DNA of 46,873 nucleotides from Candidatus Methylacidiphilales bacterium (GCA_025056655.1 JANWVL010000178.1:1-46873); one strand, 5' to 3'. Counted from the stretch's first letter, positions 16,350 through 24,848 are shown. Program-made: numbers and translations. Notes: a model not told the origin generated them from the letters alone.

Positions 16350-17906
16350 CTAATCTGCCCCTAGCACCACAAACTCATAACGGTGGTTGCGATAAATATA
16401 CAACAATAATTTTTGCTCAGGCTTTAATTCCTCCTGAAGTTTCTTAAATTCTTGAAGCGAATACTCCCGCAGCGCTTCACCTCCTTGTATTTCCAGCGCA
16501 ATAATGATATCCCCCAATCGCAAAACCTCAGACGCCACAGTCTGGCTTACTACACTTCGCACTACAAGACCTTTCACCTCTTTCGGCACATTCCAACGGC
16601 TACGGAAATCATCCTCCAACGTGACCACCTGAACGTCAACAATCGGATTTTTCTTTCTCAAACCCTCTCTGACTTGCACCACATCCCTCACCTTAAGCGG
16701 AGCATTTTCAAGCTGATCAATCTCCACCTCCACCTGATACTCGCGCCACCTCCTCCCATCACCTTTCACGTGCTCCCCTCGCAAATAATCCAGCACAATC
16801 TTCTCCCCCGGAGCTGTCTGCCCCACATAAAAACGCAAATGTCCTGGGCCTATTATCCGCTCCCCGTTACACCGGATCACAATGTCCAACGGCCGCAATC
16901 CTACCCTATCTGCCGGCGATCCCTTTATCACATCAACAATCAACGCCCCACCGTCTCGATCAAGCTTATAAAAATCCAAAAAATCCGTCCGCAACGGCCT
17001 CAGATGACATCCCAACCTACCTCGCCTAATCGCCCGCCCCTCCCGTATCTCCTTATAAACACGGTGCGCCAAATTAATCGGCACCGAAAAACTCATCCCT
17101 TGAAAAGCTCCACTCCCAGATAAAATCGCCGTGTTTATTCCCACAATCTCCCCACGACTATTCACCAACGCCCCGCCAGAATTCCCCGGATTCAACACCA
17201 CATCGCTCTGAATAAAATCCTCATAATTATTCGTAAACTGCGGAGCCCGATTCTTACCACTCACCACTCCCCGACTCACACTACTGTTGAAATCATACGG
17301 ATTACCGAATGCCCACACCTGCTCCCCCACCTGCAACAAGTCCGAATCCCCGATCCTTGCAGCCTTAAGCCCACCCGCTTCCACCTTCAACACCGCCAGA
17401 TCCGTCAGCTCATCCAAGCCTACCACCCTAGCCTTCATCCGCCTTCCATCATACGTCCTCACGCGAATGTCCAAGGCATGCTTCACCACATGAGCATTTG
17501 TTAATATAAACCCCTCCTCGTCCATAATCACCCCTGCCCCCAATCCCTCATCTCGCGGCAAACGCAGCCCATCCTCCATCCCACTTTCAACTCTCTCCCT
17601 CTCCTCATCCCACCCATCCATAAAAAAATCATCCCCTACCGATGCCGGCTGCAACGTCGTAATATTCACCACCGAAGGCAAGACCTGCTGTATCATCACC
17701 ACCTGCTCCTGATTTAGCCTCTCAAGAAGCGAACCCTCCTTCCCATCTCCAGCATACCACCTCGGCTCACTCGGCTCGCTGACCACTCGCCCTGCACTCA
17801 CCGACAAAGCCTTCCTCTCCGCCCTCCAGTCCAAGTAAAATAGCACCCCTAGCACCAATATCCCCACTAGACTCAACTCTGCCACTCTCAAATTAACTCT
17901 CTCCAC
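16350..17906 (-). CDS. HtrA/DegP-like periplasmic serine protease with PDZ domains
   Basis: 518 aa from a GTG start preceded by AGGGGGG. A single N-terminal membrane anchor or uncleaved signal lies at about 10-27 (ELSLVGILVLGVLFYLDW). The trypsin-like domain has His139 in LTNAHVV, Asp169 in LTDLAVLKV and Ser243 in NPGNSGGALV. A PDZ domain follows at about 310-380 (GSPADRVGLRPLDIVIRCNG) and a second, more divergent one at about 440-510. The family degrades or chaperones misfolded envelope proteins and is often stress-induced. Codon use is markedly G-rich (GTG, AGG, GAG), mirroring the C-rich plus strand here. It is divergent from tyrS. Confidence 0.93.
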   Translation of the reverse strand: MERVNLRVAELSLVGILVLGVLFYLDWRAERKALSVSAGRVVSEPSEPRWYAGDGKEGSLLERLNQEQVVMIQQVLPSVVNITTLQPASVGDDFFMDGWDEERERVESGMEDGLRLPRDEGLGAGVIMDEEGFILTNAHVVKHALDIRVRTYDGRRMKARVVGLDELTDLAVLKVEAGGLKAARIGDSDLLQVGEQVWAFGNPYDFNSSVSRGVVSGKNRAPQFTNNYEDFIQSDVVLNPGNSGGALVNSRGEIVGINTAILSGSGAFQGMSFSVPINLAHRVYKEIREGRAIRRGRLGCHLRPLRTDFLDFYKLDRDGGALIVDVIKGSPADRVGLRPLDIVIRCNGERIIGPGHLRFYVGQTAPGEKIVLDYLRGEHVKGDGRRWREYQVEVEIDQLENAPLKVRDVVQVREGLRKKNPIVDVQVVTLEDDFRSRWNVPKEVKGLVVRSVVSQTVASEVLRLGDIIIALEIQGGEALREYSLQEFKKLQEELKPEQKLLLYIYRNHRYEFVVLGAD

Positions 17907-18019
17907 GCCCCCCTTACATACCCTGCTCCGCTTCTCACGTCACGACCATTTCCAACCCCCCCCACATTCCTTAAATCCCACTTTTCACTTCTCCCACTCT
18001 CCTCTACCATCCCCCCGCC
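17907..18019. other. Divergent intergenic region htrA-like / tyrS
   Basis: 113 bases, pyrimidine-rich on the plus strand with very few G. It must carry the start signals of both genes, but I see no clear -35/-10 pair and no Shine-Dalgarno sequence before the tyrS ATG (the bases before it are CCATCCCCCCGCC). No T-box-like stem or antiterminator is apparent. Confidence 0.5.
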
Positions 18020-19210
18020 ATGCACCTCTCGCCTGAAGAACAACTCGCCATCCTCACCCGCGGCACCGAGCGACTCATCTCCCCCGACCAACTCCTCCGC
18101 CAACTCCACTCCGCCACCACAAAAAAACAACCCCTCCGCGTCAAAATGGGCGTCGACCCCACCGCCCCCGACATCCACCTCGGCCACTGCGTCGGCCTCC
18201 TCAAGCTCCGCCAATTCCAAGACCTCGGCCACACCGCCGTCCTCATCATCGGCGACTTCACCGCATCCATCGGCGACCCCTCAGGCCGCAACACCACACG
18301 CCCCACCCTCTCCCGCGACACCATCCTCGCCAACGCCCACACCTACCAAGAACAAGCCTTCAAAATCCTCCGCCGCGACCAGACCGAAGTCGTCTGGAAC
18401 GGCACCTGGTTCAACAACATGACCGCCCACACCCTCCTCGAGCTCCTCAGCCGACGCTCCGTCTCACAAATCCTCCAACGCGAAGACTTCAAATCCCGCC
18501 TCGAATCCCACCACCCCCTCGCACTCCACGAAATCTGCTACCCCCTCCTCCAAGGCTGGGACTCCGTCATGGTCAAAGCCGACGTCGAAATCGGTGGCTC
18601 CGACCAACTCTTCAACCTCCTCATCGGCCGAGACCTCCAAGAACAATGCCACCAACCCCCACAAACCATCATCACCCTCCCCCTCCTCGAAGGCACCGAC
18701 GGCGTCCACAAAATGAGCAAATCCCTCGGCAACACCATCAGCGTCAACGACCCCCCAAAAGAAATGTTCGGCCGCGTCATGAGCATCCCCGACCCCCTCA
18801 CATCCCGCTGGAGCGAAATCCTCTTCGCCGAAACTCCCGACCCCAGCCTCCACCCCATGGAAGCTAAAAAACGCCTAGCCCAAAAAATCATCACCCTCTT
18901 CCATTCCGCCTCAGCAGCACAACAAGCCCGCGAAGAATTCGAGCGCATCTTCTCCCTACACCAACTCCCCACCGACATCCCCTCCCTCACCCCCCCAACA
19001 CCACTCCCCCTCACCAAACTCCTCGTCCACATCCACGCCGCCCCCAGCAACAGCGAAGCCCGCCGCCTCATCCTCGCCGGAGCCGTCTCCATCAACCAAC
19101 AAAAAATCACCGACCCCACCACCACCCCCGACTACTCCACCCCCTTCATCCTCCGCTGCGGCAAACGCTTCTTCGCCCAAATCCAACCCCCACCCCACCC
19201 CCCCAAATAA
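18020..19210 (+). CDS. tyrS: Tyrosyl-tRNA synthetase
   Basis: 396 aa, typical of the shorter class Ic TyrRS branch. The HIGH-equivalent HLGH is at 53-56 (GVDPTAPDIHLGH), VGGSDQ-type motif as IGGSDQLFN at 191-199 and KMSKS at 231-235. The C-terminus holds an S4-like RNA-binding segment (NSEARRLILAGAVSIN). It charges tRNA-Tyr in the cytosol. Odd points: the gene is extraordinarily C-rich (38 C and 1 G in 18961-19020), codons end almost always in C, the protein is enriched in Pro, Thr and His towards its end (IQPPPHPPK tail), and no Shine-Dalgarno sequence precedes the ATG. Confidence 0.96.
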   Translation: MHLSPEEQLAILTRGTERLISPDQLLRQLHSATTKKQPLRVKMGVDPTAPDIHLGHCVGLLKLRQFQDLGHTAVLIIGDFTASIGDPSGRNTTRPTLSRDTILANAHTYQEQAFKILRRDQTEVVWNGTWFNNMTAHTLLELLSRRSVSQILQREDFKSRLESHHPLALHEICYPLLQGWDSVMVKADVEIGGSDQLFNLLIGRDLQEQCHQPPQTIITLPLLEGTDGVHKMSKSLGNTISVNDPPKEMFGRVMSIPDPLTSRWSEILFAETPDPSLHPMEAKKRLAQKIITLFHSASAAQQAREEFERIFSLHQLPTDIPSLTPPTPLPLTKLLVHIHAAPSNSEARRLILAGAVSINQQKITDPTTTPDYSTPFILRCGKRFFAQIQPPPHPPK

Positions 19211-19481
19211 CCCACATCCACCAACCACTTCCATTCCCCGCCCCAAACCAACACACCCCACCCAATGCACCCCCAGTCCCCCCCACACATGCACGCCACC
19301 ATCCTCCCAAATCTTACCACACAGCCTTCTGAGTCAGACCAAACACAACCCGTTCCCCTATCACACGTTCATTAAAGAACCAACCCCAGCCCCCAAGTCA
19401 CAACTTTTCCGCCCCCCCAAATAAGCCATAAATTCACACCTCAGCATTCACACCCCACGCAAGACTTAATCCAGCCAGAGA
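19211..19481. other. C-rich intergenic region after tyrS
   Basis: 271 bases without a credible gene. 19201-19260 contains 33 C and one G, so the strand asymmetry of tyrS continues outside coding sequence. No hairpin with a T tract is visible after the tyrS stop. AGAGA directly before the next ATG at 19482 is the only weak ribosome-binding candidate. Confidence 0.6.
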
Positions 19482-20744
19482 ATGAAACAGCCATCCTTCA
19501 TGCACCCCCCTCTCACAAACCCCTCCACCATCCGACAGCTCCTCGGCCCCAATAAAAAGTGCCACCTAGCCGCCAAACCCTACCCCATCACCCCTAGACA
19601 ATTCCAAGTCCTCCAACGCCTCGGCAAAGCCCTTCACGCCTTCCAACGCGCACTCCACCTCCTCTACAAATACAGCTACCAAGGAAAAACCCTTCCCCAA
19701 ATCGCACAGCTCCTCGACGCAGGAAAACCCGCCCCCCTCATCCGCGCAGCACGACACCCAAGCCACCACAACCAACTCCCCAAACTCATCCGCCCCGACC
19801 TCCTCGTCACCGACAACAATTTCAGCCTCTGCGAAATAGACTCCATCCCCGGCGGCATCGGCCTCACCGCATGGCTCCAAGAGACCTACGCAACCACTCA
19901 CCCAAACGTCATAGGCGCACCGAATGGCATCCGTCACGCCTTCCACACCACATTCCCCTCCGCGGACGTGCTCGTCTCCCAAGAAGCTGCCGACTACTAC
20001 CCGGAATGGCACCACTTCCTAAACGGCCAAAATCTCTACTGGGCCGAAACCTACCAACCCACCGGCCGCCCCATATACCGTTTCTTCGAAACATTCGACC
20101 ACCACCTAATGCCCTGGCTCTCCCTCGACCCCCCCACCCCAATGCAGCCGCCACTCAAGCCCCAACTCGAAGAAAAACTCGCCCTCGCCCTCTTCTGGCT
20201 CAAACCACTCGAAACCTTTTGGCGCCAACAAATCGGCGAAGCCTACTTCCAACTCCTCCGTCAAATCATCCCCCGCACCTGGATCCTCACCCCAGAGCCT
20301 CTCCCCTGGCACGCCGTCATCCCCGAACTCAACGTCCACTCCTGGAGCGAAGTCGCCTCCTTCTCCCAACGCCAGCGCCGCCTCGTCCTCAAAATCTCCG
20401 GCTACAGCCCCCTAGCCTGGGGCTCTCGCGGCGTCACCTTCGGGCACGACATCCCCAGCGAAGCTTGGCGCGCTGCAATCGAGACAGCCCTCCAAAAATT
20501 CGAGACCCAACCCTACATCCTGCAGCCTTTCATCGAGGGCCGCCTGGAGACTCACGAATACTTCACAGACGATAGCCTCACCGCCACCGCCCCCCTCACA
20601 GGCCGCACCCGCCTCTGCCCATACTACTTCGTTCACAACGACCAAGTCACACTCGCCGGCATTCTCGCCACACACTGTCCCGCCAACAAAAAAGCACTTC
20701 ACGGCATGAGTGAAGCTGTTTTAATGCCGTGCGCGTTAGAATAA
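19482..20744 (+). CDS. Uncharacterised ATP-grasp-like protein
   Basis: 420 aa, function not recognised. Two regions recall circularly permuted ATP-grasp ligases: RPDLLVTDNNFSLCEIDSIP near 104-123, and VLKISGYSPLAWGSRGVTFG near 302-321 followed by SEAWRAAIETAL and QPYILQPFIEGR, where Lys would bind ATP and the Gly-rich stretch would form the grasp loop. No signal peptide or membrane segment is seen. If the fold is right, it joins a carboxylate to an amine or thiol using ATP, but no substrate can be proposed. C-rich composition like tyrS. It ends 17 bases before the mscS-like ATG, so the two may be cotranscribed. Confidence 0.65.
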   Translation: MKQPSFMHPPLTNPSTIRQLLGPNKKCHLAAKPYPITPRQFQVLQRLGKALHAFQRALHLLYKYSYQGKTLPQIAQLLDAGKPAPLIRAARHPSHHNQLPKLIRPDLLVTDNNFSLCEIDSIPGGIGLTAWLQETYATTHPNVIGAPNGIRHAFHTTFPSADVLVSQEAADYYPEWHHFLNGQNLYWAETYQPTGRPIYRFFETFDHHLMPWLSLDPPTPMQPPLKPQLEEKLALALFWLKPLETFWRQQIGEAYFQLLRQIIPRTWILTPEPLPWHAVIPELNVHSWSEVASFSQRQRRLVLKISGYSPLAWGSRGVTFGHDIPSEAWRAAIETALQKFETQPYILQPFIEGRLETHEYFTDDSLTATAPLTGRTRLCPYYFVHNDQVTLAGILATHCPANKKALHGMSEAVLMPCALE

Positions 20745-20761
20745 CTCTCCGATTCAACCCT

Positions 20762-21886
20762 ATGGAAAACGCAACTCAAAACTGGCTTAACATCCTCGAA
20801 ACGCTTCTCCGCCACATCCGCCCCGCAGAATGGTTCACCTTCGCTCTCTTTGTATTTCTCGGCCTCCTGGCATTCTGGCTGATCGATCAAAAGATCGTGC
20901 GCCTCATCCGCCGCTGGCTCATTGCCCACGATGCCCACACGATCACCACCATCATCCATCTTATCCGACTGCCGTTGGCCATCACCATTCTGGCTTACTT
21001 CACCCTGCTAGGGCTGGAGCAAATCACTTCACTCCCCGAGTCCATTCAAAGCCGACTGCAACGCATCTACCCCACGGCCAATCTCGCCATCATCATCTTC
21101 TTCCTCTATCGCGGCGTAGATATTATCGCCGTCATCCTTCGCCGCTACTGGAGCATCCAGGAAAACACTCTCAACAGCCGATGGACTGAAATCGGCACTT
21201 TCCTTGCCAAAGCCCTGATTATCGGCATTGGCGGGATGACTCTCTTGCAGATGCTTGGCATTCCCATCCTGCCCATGCTCACCGGCGCAGGTTTCCTGGG
21301 CGCCGCTCTAGCCCTCGCCTCGCAATCCACCCTGGCAAACGCCATCGGTTCGCTTGAACTCATCTTCGATCGCCCCTTCCAAGTAGGCGACCGCATCAGC
21401 TTTCTAGATTACGACGGATTCGTCACTCGCATGGGCATCCGCTCCATCGAGATTACAAGCCTCACTGGAGAACGCATCACCTTGCCGAACAAAGACGTCG
21501 TCGATAAACAAATCCGCAACTATTCAAAGACCAACGACCCCCAACTCATAGGCTGCACTCGCATCCTTCTCACAGTCGGAATCGTCTATCAACACAGTCG
21601 CACTGAGATCCAGAAGGCTTGCCAAATCCTCGAAGAAATCCTGCGCAGCCATCCCAAGGTCAAAAAAGCCTTCGCGCGGTTCCGCGCGCTGGCTCCCTCT
21701 TCCCTTGAGATTATCGGCATCGCGTGGGCTGATTACAAAAACGGCGATGAATTTTTCGCGCTCCAAAGTGAATTACAGTTAGAAATCAAAGATCGCTTCG
21801 ACAAAGCTGGCCTACAATTCGCCTACCCGACCCAGACTTTGTTCATAGAAAAGTTGCCAGGGGGGGGGATCGAACCCCCGACCTAA
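20762..21886 (+). CDS. MscS-family mechanosensitive channel
   Basis: 374 aa from the ATG at 20762; a GTG at 20729 would overlap the preceding gene. Four hydrophobic segments lie at about 22-45, 65-90, 107-125 and 155-180, then the pore and beta-domain signature GAGFLGAALALASQSTLANA and FDRPFQVGDRI. The family opens under membrane tension and releases solutes on osmotic downshock. The last residues (about LPGGGIEPPT) are encoded by bases that are the antisense strand of a tRNA-Met gene: the CDS stop at 21884-21886 lies inside it. The conserved domain ends before this tail, so the original stop was probably lost or the tRNA arrived later. Confidence 0.9.
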   Translation: MENATQNWLNILETLLRHIRPAEWFTFALFVFLGLLAFWLIDQKIVRLIRRWLIAHDAHTITTIIHLIRLPLAITILAYFTLLGLEQITSLPESIQSRLQRIYPTANLAIIIFFLYRGVDIIAVILRRYWSIQENTLNSRWTEIGTFLAKALIIGIGGMTLLQMLGIPILPMLTGAGFLGAALALASQSTLANAIGSLELIFDRPFQVGDRISFLDYDGFVTRMGIRSIEITSLTGERITLPNKDVVDKQIRNYSKTNDPQLIGCTRILLTVGIVYQHSRTEIQKACQILEEILRSHPKVKKAFARFRALAPSSLEIIGIAWADYKNGDEFFALQSELQLEIKDRFDKAGLQFAYPTQTLFIEKLPGGGIEPPT

Positions 21887-21927
21887 GGCTTATGAAACCT
21901 CCGCTCTAACCCCTGAGCTACCCTGGC
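21855..21927 (-). tRNA. tRNA-Met (anticodon CAT)
   Basis: 73 bases fold as a full cloverleaf: acceptor GCCAGGG/CCCTGGC with discriminator A, D-arm GCTC/GAGC, anticodon loop TTCATAA with CAT at 34-36, and T-arm GGGGG-TTCGATC-CCCCC. The 1-72 pair is G-C and the anticodon stem has no run of three G-C pairs, so it is not the initiator; elongator Met is preferred over lysidine-modified Ile. CCA is not encoded. It lies 54 bases after the rplQ stop on the same strand and overlaps the mscS-like CDS by 32 bases on the other strand. Confidence 0.95.
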
Positions 21928-21981
21928 TTGTCCAAGGATTGGAATAATGAACTCAATCGCCGCTAAGAGCAAGCTTTCTGC

Positions 21982-22461
21982 TTATTTTTGCTCTTCCTTC
22001 TCCGTCGGAGACTCTTTCACCTCTACGACCTCTTCTTTCGAAGTCGCTTTTTTCTTTCCTTCGACAATCTGCGGTGCGTCATCGGTCTTAACGCTGTAAT
22101 TCACCCACTCAAGAATAGCCATTGGTGCGGCGTCGTTGCGCCCTGTAGAACGGCTGCCTAGACGTAAAATGCGAGTATAGCCGCCTTTGCGGTCCTGCAT
22201 AGCAGGGACAATCTCCTCAAAGAGTTTTTTGATTGCCTCTTTGTCCCCTTTCACTCTCGCAATAGCCAGCCTTCTGTGGTGCAGCGTCCCTTTTTTGCCG
22301 AGAGTGACCAGTTTCTCGGCAAACGGACGTGTCGCTTTAGCTTTGGCCAGCGTAGTGGTGATACGATTATGACGGATAAGAGCTGTAGCAAGTTGAGCGA
22401 TCGTCCTCTCACGATGCTCCTTCTTTCTACCAAGTTTACCACGTATTTTTCGATGTCTCAT
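21982..22461 (-). CDS. rplQ: 50S ribosomal protein L17
   Basis: 159 aa; begins MRHRKIRGKLGRKKEHRERT, the canonical L17 start, with RDRKGGYTRILRLGSR later (here QDRKGG). About 30 extra residues at the C-terminus are Lys/Glu-rich (KKKATSKEEVVEVKESP) and beyond the usual end at about 125. Last protein gene of the alpha operon, 19 bases after rpoA. A 6-base inverted repeat GAGCAA/TTGCTC straddles the stop codon, without a T tract, so read-through into the tRNA-Met gene is plausible. Confidence 0.97.
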   Translation of the reverse strand: MRHRKIRGKLGRKKEHRERTIAQLATALIRHNRITTTLAKAKATRPFAEKLVTLGKKGTLHHRRLAIARVKGDKEAIKKLFEEIVPAMQDRKGGYTRILRLGSRSTGRNDAAPMAILEWVNYSVKTDDAPQIVEGKKKATSKEEVVEVKESPTEKEEQK

Positions 22462-22480
22462 AAGCCCGAGAAATTTGACG

Positions 22481-23506
22481 TTACACCTTCGCAGTTTTAG
22501 ATTCCACAGTCTTATTCAAAATCTCGACAATTTCAGGATCAAATTTCATGCCGAGCGTCAACCCAAGCTCCTGCAATTTCTCTTTGATTTCGTTCAAAGA
22601 TTTCTTACCGAAGTTGCGGAACTTCAACATCTCGCTTTCAGTCTTCATAGCAAGCTGGCCAACGGTGAGAATATTTGCATTGTTCAGGCAGTTGGTCGCA
22701 CGCACGGAAAGCTCGATTTCATTGACGCTCATCGTGAGGAGTTTGATTAACTTATTATCCTCCTGCGTCGCTTCAGACTTACTCTTTTCAAATTCGACCA
22801 CATCCTCTTGGAAGTTGACGAAGATATCCAGATGCTTACGTAGGATACCTGCCGCTTGAAGCAAAGCATCCTCAGGCGTGATGCGGCCATCCGTCCAAAT
22901 ATCAAGAATTAGCTTGTCGTAGTCCGTTTTTTGCCCGACGCGACTGTTTTCAACCGTATATTTAACTTTACGGACGGGCGAGAAAAGCGAATCAATCGGA
23001 ATAATGCCGATCGGCTGATCTGGCTTTTTATTGGCCTCTGCAAGCGCAAACCCGCGCCCTACTTTGACTTCCATCTCCATGTAAAATTTCTGCTTTTTAT
23101 CTAAAGTGCAGATAATTTGATCAGGGTTGACGACCTCAACGCCGGGCTCGAGTCTAATATCCCCGGCAGTAACTGGGCCTTCTTTGTTAACGGAGAGGAC
23201 CAAATTCCGAGTCTCGCGATTAGGGAGCTTGAAAAGCACCTTCTTAAGATTCAAAATGATCTCCGTGACATCCTCGACGACATTAGGCAGAGTGCAAAAC
23301 TCATGTTGAGCCCCTTCGATTCGAATTGAGGTGATAGCCGCCCCTTCAAGTGAGGAGAGAAGGACTCGCCGGAGGGAGTTTCCAATAGTGTGACCGTAGC
23401 CGATCTCAAAAGGCTCGGCGATGTATTGAGCATAGGTGTCTGTCCTCGTCTCGGTGTTCTTAACGAGGCTTTTAGGCATTTCGAAGCTTCCTAGTCTGAT
23501 GGGCAT
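22481..23506 (-). CDS. rpoA: DNA-directed RNA polymerase subunit alpha
   Basis: 341 aa. The N-terminal dimerisation domain has EPFEIGYGHTIGNSLRRVLLSSLEGAAITS and GVQHEF-type IEGAQHEF. The C-terminal domain, which contacts UP elements and activators, has LSVRATNCLNNANILTVGQL and GKKSLNEIKEKLQELGL. Between them lies an acidic linker (VVEFEKSKSEATQEDNK). It nucleates core polymerase assembly. The 132-base gap upstream is the longest inside the ribosomal cluster and holds hairpins, so rpoA may have separate regulation from rpsD. Confidence 0.98.
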   Translation of the reverse strand: MPIRLGSFEMPKSLVKNTETRTDTYAQYIAEPFEIGYGHTIGNSLRRVLLSSLEGAAITSIRIEGAQHEFCTLPNVVEDVTEIILNLKKVLFKLPNRETRNLVLSVNKEGPVTAGDIRLEPGVEVVNPDQIICTLDKKQKFYMEMEVKVGRGFALAEANKKPDQPIGIIPIDSLFSPVRKVKYTVENSRVGQKTDYDKLILDIWTDGRITPEDALLQAAGILRKHLDIFVNFQEDVVEFEKSKSEATQEDNKLIKLLTMSVNEIELSVRATNCLNNANILTVGQLAMKTESEMLKFRNFGKKSLNEIKEKLQELGLTLGMKFDPEIVEILNKTVESKTAKV

Positions 23507-23545
23507 AAGGATTTATTTTAAGTTCTCGAGGTTGTTTGATTAAGT

Positions 23546-23597
23546 GGTAAAATGAGCTGGGTTACCCTCTCCTTGCCTAGCCTAGGCTTGAGAAGAG
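23546..23597 (-). other. Hairpins in the rpsD-rpoA intergenic region
   Basis: GCCTA (23575-23579) and TAGGC (23583-23587) form a perfect 5-base stem over a 3-base loop, with partial pairing of flanking CTCT and AGAG sequences to about 23567-23597. Next to it GGTAA (23546-23550) and TTACC (23562-23566) could form another stem. No U tract follows in the minus-strand RNA, so a Rho-independent terminator is unlikely; a protein-binding leader, processing site or attenuator is possible. Confidence 0.35.
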
Positions 23598-23638
23598 GAC
23601 CGACAGCTCGAGAGAAGAAAAACCGTAGATTACTTGCA

Positions 23639-24247
23639 TTATCGGGAGTAAAGTTCGACGACAAGCTGCTCGTTGGCCACTGGAGCAATTTCTTCGCGTG
23701 TAGGAAGCCGCTTTACTTCGCCGCGAAACTGCTCTTTATCAATCACTAGCCAGTCGGGCACAGGAGAAAGCTGCATCGCTTCGAGGCTACGCGCAGCATA
23801 TGCACGAGATTTAGGACGATCGCGGACTTCAATGACGTCTCCTGTTTTAACCTGAAAGCTGGGAATATTCACCACTCGGCCATTGACGAGGATGTGGCGG
23901 TGTAAGACGAATTGCCGCGCTGCACGTCGAGAGCTCGCTAGGCCAAGACGGAAAACAACATTGTCCAGTCGAGTTTCCAAAAGTTGAAGCAAAATATCAC
24001 CAGTGACACCGCGCTTTCTCGATGCAATCTCAAAATAGCGTCGGAATTGCCTTTCAAGAATGCCATAAGTGTAACGCAACTTTTGCTTCTCTCCGAGGGC
24101 AACGGCATAATCTGATTGCTTCTTGCGGCCTTTGATACCGTGAACGCCCGGAGGATAGTTGCGACGTTCAAGTGCTTTATGAGGGCCAAACAAAGCAGCG
24201 CCGAAACGGCGGCTTTTCTTGGTGCGAGGTCCTGTATAACGAGCCAT
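23639..24247 (-). CDS. rpsD: 30S ribosomal protein S4 (zinc-free type)
   Basis: 202 aa. MARYTGPRTKKSRRFGAALF lacks the cysteines of zinc-binding S4. PPGVHG and GEKQKLRYTYGILERQFRRYF follow, then the S4 RNA-binding domain (RLDNVVFRLGLASSRRAARQFV, HILVNGRVVNIPS). S4 is a primary 16S rRNA binder and, in E. coli, the translational repressor of this operon. It lies 28 bases after rpsK. Confidence 0.98.
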   Translation of the reverse strand: MARYTGPRTKKSRRFGAALFGPHKALERRNYPPGVHGIKGRKKQSDYAVALGEKQKLRYTYGILERQFRRYFEIASRKRGVTGDILLQLLETRLDNVVFRLGLASSRRAARQFVLHRHILVNGRVVNIPSFQVKTGDVIEVRDRPKSRAYAARSLEAMQLSPVPDWLVIDKEQFRGEVKRLPTREEIAPVANEQLVVELYSR

Positions 24248-24275
24248 AGGTTAATTTGTGTATAACGTTCGTTAA

Positions 24276-24848
24276 TTACACGCGACGTGGTTTCCGTGGA
24301 CGGCATCCATTGTGGGGGATGGGCGTCGTGTCGACGATAGAGGTAATTTCAATGCCAACTGATTGAATGGCACGGATCGCCGATTCACGGCCTGACCCCG
24401 GGCCTTTGACGCGCACTTGCACTTCACGCAGTCCATGAGCCATTGCACGCTTGCAAGCATCTTGCGCGACAACTTGAGCCACATAAGCCGTGGACTTTTT
24501 CGACCCACGAAATCCACATTTGCCTGCGCTCGACCAGGCTATCACATTACCATTAAGATCTGTAAGCGTGACAATCGTGTTGTTGAATGTGGCGAGTATA
24601 TGAGCAATCCCTGTAGTGACGTTTTTAGCTCCTTTTACCTTTGCAATTTTGATTTTTTCAGGCGTCTCACCTAGCAAATCTGCTGCTGTAAGCGGGCTAA
24701 CTTCTTCAACCACAGGCGGCGTAGCTTCAACTTTGGCATCTGCTTTCTTGGCCGCCTTACTGGACTTCGATGATTTGCTGGACTTGGTTGTTTTGGATGG
24801 CTTATTCGATGTCTCAGGTGTTGAGGGAGATGGAGTCTCTTCAGACAT
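24276..24848 (-). CDS. rpsK: 30S ribosomal protein S11 with N-terminal extension
   Basis: 190 aa against about 129 usual. The S11 core starts near residue 70 ([20 protein letters not shown]) and ends with the conserved [12 protein letters not shown]. The first 65 residues are low-complexity Ser/Lys/Pro with [17 protein letters not shown], probably disordered. The ATG at 24848 is only 21 bases from the rpsM stop and no Met lies between the extension and the core, so the extension appears genuine. S11 lines the mRNA exit platform of the 30S subunit. Confidence 0.97.
   Translation of the reverse strand: MSEETPSPSTPETSNKPSKTTKSSKSSKSSKAAKKADAKVEATPPVVEEVSPLTAADLLGETPEKIKIAKVKGAKNVTTGIAHILATFNNTIVTLTDLNGNVIAWSSAGKCGFRGSKKSTAYVAQVVAQDACKRAMAHGLREVQVRVKGPGSGRESAIRAIQSVGIEITSIVDTTPIPHNGCRPRKPRRV

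Noticed and set aside
16452-17123. 223-codon plus-strand frame opposite the htrA-like gene
   Set aside because: His/Pro/Arg-rich translation with no domain; antisense to conserved protease and PDZ coding sequence.
18004-18853. Long minus-strand open frames opposite tyrS
   Set aside because: They are shadows created by the C-rich plus strand, which leaves few stops; products are Gly/Val/Glu-rich without family motifs, while the plus strand encodes a full TyrRS.
19871-20575. Arg/Pro-rich plus-strand frame of 234 codons inside the ATP-grasp-like gene
   Set aside because: Low-complexity shadow in another frame; the other frame has structured, motif-bearing sequence.
20729-20761. GTG start for the mscS-like gene overlapping the previous gene
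   Set aside because: The extra eleven residues are not conserved-looking and the ATG at 20762 directly precedes the first helix region.
21962-21994. Inverted repeat GAGCAA/TTGCTC around the rplQ stop as a Rho-independent terminator
   Set aside because: Only a 6-base stem over a long loop and no T tract follows on the minus strand.
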